5,626 nt of DNA from Chlamydiota bacterium (GTDB taxonomy: Bacteria > Chlamydiota > Chlamydiia > Chlamydiales > JAJFMK01). Position numbers and translations under genes: made by a program. Shown here piece after piece: positions 1 through 5,626 of this stretch (its first letter is position 1; each line of letters opens with the position of its first letter). The stretch covers positions 1 through 5,626 of the forward strand of contig JAJFMK010000298.1 in assembly GCA_021772215.1 (NCBI GenBank), given 5' to 3'. A model generated the notes under the pieces. That model was given only the letters and a program-made list of their open reading frames with translations, ran no database searches and was not told the origin of the DNA.

Positions 1-53
1 CATCATTAAAAATTAGCTCTCGGAATAGATAGCTTGGGTATCCAAATCCCTAG

Positions 54-173
54 AAGCCCTCTCCACACCTTAATTGTGGTACGAGCAGAGGAACCCTTAA
101 TCGGGAGAAGCCTTCTGCTTTAGCTGAGGGAGTATTCACCATCACGGTTCTCTTTTGGGGTTTTGTTAATCAG
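54..173 (+). pseudogene. In-frame 5' remnant of the nucleotide transporter, no start codon
   Basis: The reading frame of the transporter at 174-1028 stays open upstream back to a TAG at 51-53, but none of these 40 codons is ATG, GTG or TTG. The last 13 codons (135-173) read FTITVLFWGFVNQ, which matches the conserved membrane segment LFWGFAN found inside TLC-family ADP/ATP carriers, so homology crosses the first available start. Just before it the frame reads ALAEG where I expect a form of AELWG, as if a couple of codons had been lost. Further upstream no frame gives convincing transporter sequence and all three contain stops. I infer remains of a longer gene whose 5' half has been lost or scrambled; a sequencing or assembly error is the alternative. 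Confidence 0.5.
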
Positions 174-1028
174 ATGACGAAGCTCAAAGAGGCCTCGAAG
201 CGCTATGGCCTGCTAGCCATGGCAAATAATTTAGCGATCCTTTTGGCTGGCGCCTTTTCGGTCTGGGTTACTGGCTCTCTTTGGCAGGATAATCTGCAGA
301 TTTTGACCGCAGCAGTTCTCATTTCAGGGGGGCTAGCCATGTGGTCTTTCGCTGGCTGCCAATTGGTTGGGTTTAAAGAGAAGAGAGAGCCTCTGAACCT
401 AATGGGAAGCCTCAAGGCTCTATTTTACTCAAAGCAGCTGCGTGGGATTGCTGTGATGGTGGTGGCTTACGCTGTGGTGATCAACCTCGCGGAGGTGGCG
501 TGGAAGGATCTTCTGCGGACTCTTCATCCGACAACGACAGCCTACCATGAGGTGGTGAGCTGGCTGCAGGTAGTGCAGGGAGGAATTGCGATTGTCTTGA
601 GCTTGGCCTTTGCAAGGCTCCATGGTCGCTTTGGCTGGACCTTTTCGGCGCTCATCACACCTTTAGTGATGCTGTTCTTCTTTGTCACCTTTTTCGCTCT
701 GTTCTTCTCACCATTTCAGACAGAGGCTCTCATAGTTGGTGCGCTTCTCATCGTGGTTAGCAAGGGGTGTAAGTTCTCCCTTTTTAACTCCACCAAGGAG
801 ATGGCCTTCTTGCCCCTATCTCCCCAGGAGAAGGTCCAAGGAAAAGCAGTGGTCGATGGTCTTGGTAACCGCGTAGGAAAGCTGGGTGGCTCCGCCGTGC
901 AGCAGACGCTTTTCCTCCTATTAGGCTCCTTTACTGCTGCCGCTCCTCTTAGCGCCGGCGTCGGCGTGATTCTCTTAACTCTTTGGGTGGTCTCGCTTAG
1001 CCAGCTTAAGGAGCCACTGAACAATTAG
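174..1028 (+). CDS. TLC-family ADP/ATP-type nucleotide transporter, C-terminal half (5'-truncated, probable pseudogene)
   Basis: The family exchanges or imports nucleotides across the inner membrane of intracellular bacteria, classically host ATP for bacterial ADP. This 284-aa frame matches the C-terminal part: FWGFVNQMTK-type entry at the start, hydrophobic segments near residues 12-34, 40-65, 90-110, 128-147, 156-178, 184-200, 241-257 and 261-278, the INLAEVAWK element at 103-111, and the signature block at about 198-243 (KFSLFNSTKEMAF, then KAVVDGLGNRVGKLGG). Complete members are around 500 aa with some 11-12 membrane helices, so roughly the first 200 residues are missing. ATG 174 is only the first available start: homology continues upstream in frame and no clear Shine-Dalgarno precedes it, the nearest G-rich run (157-160) being 13 bases away. 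The remaining frame is intact with its key motif kept, so decay would be recent. The substrate (ATP/ADP, other NTPs or NAD) cannot be assigned. Family assignment is firm; function is doubtful. Confidence 0.82.
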   Translation: MTKLKEASKRYGLLAMANNLAILLAGAFSVWVTGSLWQDNLQILTAAVLISGGLAMWSFAGCQLVGFKEKREPLNLMGSLKALFYSKQLRGIAVMVVAYAVVINLAEVAWKDLLRTLHPTTTAYHEVVSWLQVVQGGIAIVLSLAFARLHGRFGWTFSALITPLVMLFFFVTFFALFFSPFQTEALIVGALLIVVSKGCKFSLFNSTKEMAFLPLSPQEKVQGKAVVDGLGNRVGKLGGSAVQQTLFLLLGSFTAAAPLSAGVGVILLTLWVVSLSQLKEPLNN

Positions 1029-1132
1029 GGTACAGCCGATTTATTGATGATTTTGTTTATCGTTTATGAAAATATAGACATTAATGTAATATATGTGTTA
1101 AAGCATTTTTTTTAAAACAAATACGATTTTTT

Positions 1133-2080
1133 ATGAATGATATAAGTTTAGACATTGCTGTTAGTTTTGGAAATTACCCTAAAACCTATAGTCAGATGTT
1201 GTTAGAAGCAGCGGATGACTATTTTTACTGGGGAGGGAGAAAAGCTTGCGTCATTCCAGGGCATCTGGAAGGGAAGAGCGAAGGGGTTATTTTAACTGAT
1301 GACTTTCCAAAAGCGTCTTTTTTGATTACTGCACTAAAAGTCATCTCTTATTTCACTGGAATCATTCCGGCGATAGCGTACCTCACTAGAGTTTTAATGA
1401 GAAGAGATCGGCAATACCATGTGATCGACTTGGAAAAAGAGCTGTCTGCAGGGATCATTATTACTGATAAAATGAAAAAGAAAGTTCAGGACTATTACAC
1501 TGTGGGACTCCCACCTGGGGAGGTAGAAAAATATAGCAGTGGCATGAAGACTCAGGTATATTCTTTTACCAAAATGCCTAGGTTTGTTTTTAAGGTGACA
1601 GAAGGCGATCGATTTGGGAAAAGCGTAAAAGCCTTAGAGACCTGCCTTGTTAACAATCTAGACCTGCTTGTTATCCCTCCAACGAACTATTTTACAATGG
1701 AGTTGGATGGAAGGAAATTTCAGGTTATTGTCGAGAAAAAACTTCCTATCCAGCAAGATCGATCTCGTCAAGACTATAATTATGAAAAGCTCTCTGGATT
1801 AGGCGATTCAGTAGAGCAGATAGCTCTGTTTATTGCAAAAACAGGTCTCTCAGATATCAATAGGAGAAATATTCCTGTTCTCGATCACGACCCTAAGTTT
1901 TTGGGTCGAAGACGCATTGCGTTAATCGATCTAGAAGCCATGGGAAGCCCTCAAGAGGGCTTTTGGGGAGGAGGCATATTCGCTCCTTCCGACGGACTTA
2001 TTATAAGTTTGTCTCAAGGAGCCCATTTAGTTCGAGCACAAGACGTTGCTGATAAGTTTGGCATAAAACGGCCGTACTGA
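1133..2080 (+). CDS. Hypothetical chlamydial-type protein with kinase-like C-terminal motifs
   Basis: This 315-aa protein has no name I can give with certainty. It has a short N-terminal part, one hydrophobic stretch at residues 61-89 flanked by basic residues (RRDR follows), then a soluble region. The soluble region carries motifs in the order of a protein-kinase or aminoglycoside-phosphotransferase-like fold: FVFK (K154, like the ATP-binding lysine), IVEKKLPI (about 198-206, like a hinge), SDINRRNIPVL (240-250, like the catalytic D-x-x-x-x-N loop, D241 and N246) and IALIDLEAMG (262-271, D266 in the DFG place). The sequence style recalls DUF648-type hypothetical proteins of environmental chlamydiae; that is from memory. 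The start is preceded by about 100 bases of AT-rich DNA with no Shine-Dalgarno, so it is taken as the first ATG of the frame. Base composition is clearly lower in GC than the pdh genes. Its role, perhaps membrane-associated or an effector, is unknown. Confidence 0.7.
   Translation: MNDISLDIAVSFGNYPKTYSQMLLEAADDYFYWGGRKACVIPGHLEGKSEGVILTDDFPKASFLITALKVISYFTGIIPAIAYLTRVLMRRDRQYHVIDLEKELSAGIIITDKMKKKVQDYYTVGLPPGEVEKYSSGMKTQVYSFTKMPRFVFKVTEGDRFGKSVKALETCLVNNLDLLVIPPTNYFTMELDGRKFQVIVEKKLPIQQDRSRQDYNYEKLSGLGDSVEQIALFIAKTGLSDINRRNIPVLDHDPKFLGRRRIALIDLEAMGSPQEGFWGGGIFAPSDGLIISLSQGAHLVRAQDVADKFGIKRPY
1945..1964 (+). terminator. Terminator-like hairpin inside the hypothetical gene
   Basis: AAGCCCTC at 1945-1952 and GAGGGCTT at 1955-1962 are perfect inverted repeats separated by two bases, and the 3' arm runs into TTTT (1961-1964). 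This has the form of a compact intrinsic terminator, yet it lies about 115 bases before the stop codon and encodes GSPQEGF of the kinase-like protein. Reading through it is needed to make the full protein. The structure is seen directly; activity is only inferred, and chance or coding constraint could explain it. Confidence 0.3.
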
Positions 2081-2257
2081 ACTGCCGAGAAAATTAAGCG
2101 TTCTCAAATAGCTGCCGGCAATTATTAGAAAAATTCGTATTTTTAGAGGGGCTAGAAAAAAAAGGTGCTCTTTTGGACTATAGAAGGATTGTTCCCCAAT
2201 GTAGTTATGAAAGAGCCTCTCGAGATTAATTCTGCTGTATGGTAGGATTCGGGAGAG

Positions 2258-3262
2258 ATGGAACACCATTTTTATCCTACCAATGAAGAGAAGACGATAA
2301 GTGAGCTGGGTGAGAAGCGGCTGCTTGATGTTCTCTCTAACATGTTGCTAATTCGTAACTTCGAAGTGCGCGCTGAGTCGGCCTATCAGATGGGCCATAT
2401 CGGCGGCTTTTTCCACGCCTATATTGGTCAAGAAGCCGTTCAGCTAGGAGCTGTCGAGGCTATAGGGGAGAAAAACTGGTGGATTACAACCTACCGCTGC
2501 CATGCGTTGGCGCTTCTTTTAGGCGCCACACCCAGTGAAATTATGGCGGAGCTCTATGGAAGGGCAACCGGCAATGCGATGGGGCGCGGCGGCTCGATGC
2601 ATCTCTATACTGACAGACTATTGGGCGGCTTTGGAATTGTCGGCGGACAGGTGCCGATCGCGACGGGCGCCGCCTTTCAGGTTAAATATAAGAAAATTAA
2701 AGATGAGATCTCAGTCTGCTTTTTAGGAGATGGCGCCGTGCCGCAAGGAGCCGTCCATGAGGCGTGGAATTTAGCCGCGCTTTGGGACCTTCGCTGCCTC
2801 TTCGTCATCGAAAATAATCAGTGGGGCATGGGAACCCATGTGGAGCGCGCCGTCTCGGTCAAAAGGTTGGCTGAAGATAAGGCGCCAGGTTACGGCATGA
2901 AGGGCTACACCCTAGATGGGATGGACTTTTTGCACTGTTATCAGGCGTTTAAAGAGTTGGGTGCTCAGATGCTAAAGGATAATCGCCCGATTCTCGTTGA
3001 GGTGTTGACAGAGCGCTTTCGCGGCCATTCGATCTCCGATCCAGGGTTATATCGCACAAAAGATGAGTTGAAGCTGCTGCAGGAGCGTGATCCTATAGAG
3101 ATCTATAAGAAGAAACTAGAGAACCAGGGCATTTTAACCGAAGAGAAGTACAAAGAGATGAACCAGGCGGCTAGAAAAATAGCCCAGGAGGCGATGAAGT
3201 TTGCCGAAGAGAGCCCCTGGCCCTCTGCCGACACTTTAGAGAAGGATGTCTTCGCCCCATGA
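2258..3262 (+). CDS. pdhA: Pyruvate dehydrogenase E1 component, alpha subunit
   Basis: This is the alpha chain of the alpha2-beta2 type E1, which uses thiamine diphosphate to decarboxylate pyruvate and passes the acetyl group to the lipoyl arm of E2 in the cytoplasm. The 334 aa are a normal full length. Visible landmarks are the FFHAYIGQEAVQLGA segment (51-65), the GRGGSMH stretch (109-115), the thiamine diphosphate and Mg motif from GDG (157-159) to NN (186-187), and the conserved loop RGHSISDPG (255-263) followed by LYRTKDE. The loop serine that mitochondrial enzymes use as phosphorylation site 1 is present as S258; the second site is absent, with GLYR in place of GVSYR, as expected for a bacterium. 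The ATG is preceded directly by GGGAGAG (2251-2257), too close for ideal spacing, while AGGA at 2244-2247 lies ten bases upstream and is the better ribosome site. It is first in the operon and overlaps pdhB. A branched-chain E1 alpha is a less likely reading. Confidence 0.95.
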   Translation: MEHHFYPTNEEKTISELGEKRLLDVLSNMLLIRNFEVRAESAYQMGHIGGFFHAYIGQEAVQLGAVEAIGEKNWWITTYRCHALALLLGATPSEIMAELYGRATGNAMGRGGSMHLYTDRLLGGFGIVGGQVPIATGAAFQVKYKKIKDEISVCFLGDGAVPQGAVHEAWNLAALWDLRCLFVIENNQWGMGTHVERAVSVKRLAEDKAPGYGMKGYTLDGMDFLHCYQAFKELGAQMLKDNRPILVEVLTERFRGHSISDPGLYRTKDELKLLQERDPIEIYKKKLENQGILTEEKYKEMNQAARKIAQEAMKFAEESPWPSADTLEKDVFAP

Positions 3263-4245
3263 GTCAAAAGGTCACACTAAGAGAGGCCCTAAGGCAGGCC
3301 ATTGATGAGGAGATGACTCGGGATGAGGATGTCTTCATCTTGGGCGAAGAGGTGGCGGAGTATAATGGCGCCTACAAGGTGACCAAGGGCCTGTTAGATA
3401 AATGGGGTCCGATGCGCGTTTTAGATACGCCGATCTCAGAAAATGGCTTTGCAGGGCTCGGCATCGGCGCGGCGATGACAGGACTTCGACCTATCGTCGA
3501 GTTTATGAGCTTCAATTTCTCCTTCGTGGCGGCCGATCAGATTATCTCCAACGCCATTAAGATGTACTACATGTCCGGCAACCGCTTTTCAGTGCCGATT
3601 GTCTTTAGGGGACCCAATGGCGCCGCCGCGCAGGTGTCGTCGCAACATTCGCACTGCGTAGAGGCGATCTATGGAAACCTGCCCGGGTTAATTATTGTCG
3701 CTCCCTCTAACGCCTACGACGCTAAGGGACTCTTAAAATCATCGATTCGCAATAACAATCCGGTTCTCTTTTTGGAGAGCGAGCTCTCCTATAACGATCA
3801 GATGGAGATTCCAACAGAAGAGTATCTCGTTGCGATCGGAGAGGCGAAAGTGTTGCAGGAGGGAGATGCTCTTACGCTGATTTCTCATAGCCGCATGGTG
3901 AACCTCTGCCAAGAGGCCGCCGCCAAGCTCAAAGAGAAGGGGATCTTAGTAGAGTTAATCGACTTGAGGACCGTAAAGCCGCTCGATCGAAAGACGGTGA
4001 TAGAGTCGGTGAAGAGGACCCACTTTGCCGTTGTGGTTGAAGAGGGCCACCTCTTTGGCGGCATCGCCAGCGAGGTGGCTTTTGAGATCAACGACGCCTG
4101 CTTCGAATATCTCGACGCTCCTGTCGCTAGGGTCTGCCAAAGAGAGACGCCGATGCCCTATTCTAAAGCGATCGAAAAAGAGACGATGCCCACAGTTGAA
4201 CGCATTTTAAAGACCATTGAGAATACATTAGCGAGGAAGATTTAG
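3259..4245 (+). CDS. pdhB: Pyruvate dehydrogenase E1 component, beta subunit
   Basis: This is the partner of the alpha chain; the active site with thiamine diphosphate is formed between the two. The 328 aa are full length for the family. The N-terminal transketolase-like pyrimidine-binding domain (about 4-180) shows GEEVAEYNGAYKVTKGL (29-45), DTPISENGFAGLGIGAA (56-72) with the expected cofactor-contacting glutamate E61, and the histidines of SSQHSH (127-132). The C-terminal transketolase domain (about 195-318) shows ELIDLRTVKPLD (232-243), EEGHLFGG (261-268) and TPMPYSK (297-303). The start overlaps the pdhA stop in an ATGA, which suggests translational coupling; the only purine-rich upstream sequence, AGAAGGA at 3240-3246, is 12 bases away and weak. 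Equimolar synthesis with pdhA fits the heterotetramer. Confidence 0.95.
   Translation: MSQKVTLREALRQAIDEEMTRDEDVFILGEEVAEYNGAYKVTKGLLDKWGPMRVLDTPISENGFAGLGIGAAMTGLRPIVEFMSFNFSFVAADQIISNAIKMYYMSGNRFSVPIVFRGPNGAAAQVSSQHSHCVEAIYGNLPGLIIVAPSNAYDAKGLLKSSIRNNNPVLFLESELSYNDQMEIPTEEYLVAIGEAKVLQEGDALTLISHSRMVNLCQEAAAKLKEKGILVELIDLRTVKPLDRKTVIESVKRTHFAVVVEEGHLFGGIASEVAFEINDACFEYLDAPVARVCQRETPMPYSKAIEKETMPTVERILKTIENTLARKI
4233..4239 (+). promoter_or_regulatory. Ribosome binding site of pdhC
   Basis: GAGGAAG lies at the very end of pdhB, six bases before ATG 4246. It is the best Shine-Dalgarno-like sequence in the window and supports starting E2 directly behind the pdhB TAG, a start also fixed by the lipoyl domain beginning at once (MPFTLNMPKLSPTME). 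Confidence 0.55.
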
Positions 4246-5433
4246 ATGCCCTTCACACTGAACATGCCGAAGCTTTCGCCGACAATGGAGATGGGTGTCA
4301 TTGCCAAATGGCATGTGAAAGAGGGAGACTTTGTCGATGCCGACCAGCTTTTGATGGAGGTGGCGACCGACAAGGCAACCGTTGAGCATAACAACCTCGA
4401 CCCCGGATACATCAAAAAGATCTTAGTGAAAGAGGGCGATGAGGTGGCCGTCAACACACCGCTCGCCATCCTCACCGAAGAGGAGGAGGAGAGCATTGAA
4501 GGCTTTGAAGTCAATACGCCCGCTGCGGCAGCGCCCGCTCCTGCCGAGGAGAAGACGGAGGTTGTAGAGGAGGCGGCGCCAGTAGAAGCCACAGGTGAGA
4601 GAGCCTTCGCTTCACCTCTCGCACGCATTGTGGCCAAAGAGCGAGGTGTAGACCTCTCTCAAGTGGCCGGTTCTGGGCCTCGAGGCCGCATCATGAGCCG
4701 TGACCTCGGAAAAAAAGCAAAAAGAAAAACCCCGATAGCAGCGCCTTCAGGTGATTTTGTGGAAGAGCCGCTCACTCAGATGCGCAAAGTGATCGCGACA
4801 CGCCTGCAACAGGCCAAAGAGACCATTCCGCACTTCTACGCGGTCCAGAAGGTGGACGTCACGCGCCTTTTAGAGCTTCGTCAAGAGCTCAAAGAGGTTG
4901 GCGTCAAGTTAACGATCAATGACTTTATCCTCAAAGGGTGTGCGATGGCCCTTAAAGATCATCCGGAAGTCAATAGCGGTTTCAATGAGGCAAACCAGAC
5001 GATTCTTAGATTCCAAAACATCGATATCTCCATCGCTGTCGACATTGAAGATGGCCTAATTACGCCGATCGTTAGACAGGCTGATCTGAAGCCCATTTCG
5101 GATATCTCCGATGAAGTGAAAGATTTAGCTAGCCGCGCTAAGCAAGGCAAGCTCAAGCTCGAAGAGTTTCAAGGGGGATCTTTTACCCTCTCCAACCTCG
5201 GCATGTATGGCATCACCGAGTTCTCCGCCATTATCAATCCACCTCAAGCTGCGATCCTTGCCGTTGGTGGCCTTGAGAAGCAGCTGCAGCTCGTCGAGGG
5301 AGAGATTACTGAGCGTTCATTGATGGCGATAACGGTTTCTGTTGACCATCGCGTTGTTGACGGCGCCGTCGCTGCGCAGTTCCTACAGACCTTGCGCCGT
5401 TACCTCGAAGCGCCCACACTTCTTCTAATCTAA
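4246..5433 (+). CDS. pdhC: Pyruvate dehydrogenase E2 component, dihydrolipoamide acetyltransferase
   Basis: E2 forms the core of the pyruvate dehydrogenase complex and transfers the acetyl group from its lipoyl arm to coenzyme A. The 395 aa show the full order of parts: one lipoyl domain (1-77) with the lipoylation lysine K43 in TDKAT, an acidic Ala/Pro/Glu linker (about 78-117), the peripheral subunit-binding domain (about 119-155, FASPLARIVAKERGVDLSQV then GSGPRGRI), a second short basic linker, and the catalytic domain (about 172-395) with TLSNLGMYG (314-322) and the DHRVVDGA active-site motif (367-374; H368 and D372). A single lipoyl domain gives a compact E2, shorter than multi-lipoyl forms such as E. 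coli AceF. The gene starts one base after the pdhB stop. The PDH assignment rather than the 2-oxoglutarate or branched-chain complex rests on the E1 neighbours and the MPKLSPTME opening. Confidence 0.95.
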   Translation: MPFTLNMPKLSPTMEMGVIAKWHVKEGDFVDADQLLMEVATDKATVEHNNLDPGYIKKILVKEGDEVAVNTPLAILTEEEEESIEGFEVNTPAAAAPAPAEEKTEVVEEAAPVEATGERAFASPLARIVAKERGVDLSQVAGSGPRGRIMSRDLGKKAKRKTPIAAPSGDFVEEPLTQMRKVIATRLQQAKETIPHFYAVQKVDVTRLLELRQELKEVGVKLTINDFILKGCAMALKDHPEVNSGFNEANQTILRFQNIDISIAVDIEDGLITPIVRQADLKPISDISDEVKDLASRAKQGKLKLEEFQGGSFTLSNLGMYGITEFSAIINPPQAAILAVGGLEKQLQLVEGEITERSLMAITVSVDHRVVDGAVAAQFLQTLRRYLEAPTLLLI

Positions 5434-5436
5434 AAC

Positions 5437-5463
5437 GGACGGGCAAATAAGTTTTGCTAGTCC
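5437..5463. terminator. Hairpin between convergent pdhC and lpxD ends, possible bidirectional terminator
   Basis: GGAC (5437-5440) pairs with GTCC (5460-5463) and GCAAA (5443-5447) with TTTGC (5453-5457), separated by one mismatch and one G-T pair, with a five-base loop. It lies four bases after the pdhC stop and 11 bases from the stop of the opposite gene. On the plus strand it is followed by CTCTTAATT, a weak T tract; on the minus strand it is followed by GTTTTAG, which looks more like an intrinsic terminator. The position between converging genes supports the call. Confidence 0.45.
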
Positions 5464-5474
5464 CTCTTAATTGA

Positions 5475-5626
5475 TTATTCTTTTTCGAGATTGATGATGC
5501 GGTTTTTGAGGTCTTTAAGAGTCTCGTAGAACTTACCCAGTTGGCGGGTGTAGGCGACCTGGCGTTTAAATTCCTGAGCGGGGACGGCTGGAACGCCGCC
5601 ATATTGGCCAGGCTCTTGGATTGATT
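5475..5626 (-). CDS. lpxD: Partial: C-terminus of probable UDP-3-O-acylglucosamine N-acyltransferase (LpxD)
   Basis: On the minus strand a frame open from the window edge encodes 49 residues and stops at 5475-5477. It begins SIQEPGQYGGVPAVPAQEF, continues KRQVAYTRQLGKFYETLKDL and ends in a charged helix NRIINLEKE. The form PG-YGG-PA, then an R-Q-V-A helix and an LE-rich end, is the usual C-terminus of LpxD, where the last left-handed beta-helix coil (GVPA) gives way to alpha helices. LpxD adds the N-linked acyl chain in lipid A synthesis. A different longer minus-strand frame overlaps pdhC here but has no such sense. I recall lpxD lying close to pdhABC in Chlamydia, which supports the call. 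The N-terminus and catalytic histidine lie outside the window, so family is likely but not certain; another hexapeptide acyltransferase is the main alternative. Confidence 0.65.
   Translation of the reverse strand, partial: SIQEPGQYGGVPAVPAQEFKRQVAYTRQLGKFYETLKDLKNRIINLEKE

Noticed and set aside
63..105. Two small inverted repeats sharing CTTAAT (CCACA/TGTGG at 63-79 and CCC/GGG at about 94-105)
   Set aside because: Stems of five and three base pairs in a short degraded region are expected by chance and have no matching copy elsewhere in the window.
1063..1092. Promoter-like pair TTTATG and TAATAT upstream of the hypothetical gene
   Set aside because: The -35 match is poor and the whole 104-base gap is AT-rich, so several equally weak pairs can be drawn.
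1313..1400. Hydrophobic segment of the hypothetical protein considered as a chlamydial inclusion membrane (Inc) domain
   Set aside because: Inc proteins carry a bilobed hydrophobic domain of about 40 residues or more; this is a single stretch of under 30 residues.
2129..2144. AAAAAT-TCGT-ATTTTT inverted repeat in the gap between the hypothetical gene and pdhA, considered as a terminator
   Set aside because: The stem is only A-T pairs and is not followed by a T tract, so it is too weak to call.
2027..2269. 80-aa minus-strand open frame across the gap before pdhA
   Set aside because: No family resemblance, AT-rich gap DNA, and it overlaps both the end of the hypothetical gene and the pdhA start.
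4242..4637. 131-aa minus-strand open frame opposite the E2 lipoyl domain and linker
   Set aside because: It is low-complexity Ser/Ala sequence produced by the antisense of Glu/Ala/Pro linker codons; the plus-strand E2 reading is unambiguous.
5306..5602. 98-aa minus-strand open frame overlapping the end of pdhC
   Set aside because: Its sequence is rich in Arg, Ser and Pro with no recognisable family, it overlaps the E2 active-site coding region, and the neighbouring minus frame ending at 5475 gives the sensible LpxD-like C-terminus.

Overview
The window looks like chromosome from a member of the Chlamydiae, probably an environmental (amoeba- or arthropod-associated) lineage rather than Chlamydia itself. 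Three things point that way. There is a TLC-family nucleotide transporter, typical of Chlamydiae and Rickettsiales. A hypothetical gene resembles the kinase-like/DUF648-type proteins I associate with environmental chlamydiae. A pdhA-pdhB-pdhC operon lies beside what reads as the 3' end of lpxD, genes that I recall being close together in Chlamydia too. Genus cannot be told from the sequence.

Layout from left to right. Bases 1-173 hold no complete gene, but from about 54 to 173 the reading frame of the next gene continues upstream and carries recognisable transporter homology with no start codon. Bases 174-1028 (+) encode the C-terminal half of an ADP/ATP-type nucleotide transporter, so this locus is probably a decaying, 5'-truncated copy. 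Bases 1133-2080 (+) encode a more AT-rich hypothetical protein of 315 aa with one hydrophobic segment and a C-terminal part that shows the order of motifs of a protein-kinase-like fold. A terminator-like hairpin sits inside its coding sequence.

Bases 2258-5433 (+) are a tight three-gene operon for pyruvate dehydrogenase: E1 alpha (pdhA), E1 beta (pdhB, ATGA overlap) and E2 dihydrolipoyl acetyltransferase (pdhC, starting directly after the pdhB stop). Together they make the E1 heterotetramer and the E2 core that convert pyruvate to acetyl-CoA. The E3 lipoamide dehydrogenase is not in the window.

The right end (5475-5626) is the 3' end of a convergent minus-strand gene whose C-terminus fits LpxD of lipid A synthesis. 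A hairpin at 5437-5463 between the two convergent genes may serve as a terminator. Most of the window is conventional. The least described parts are the truncated transporter and the kinase-like hypothetical protein.
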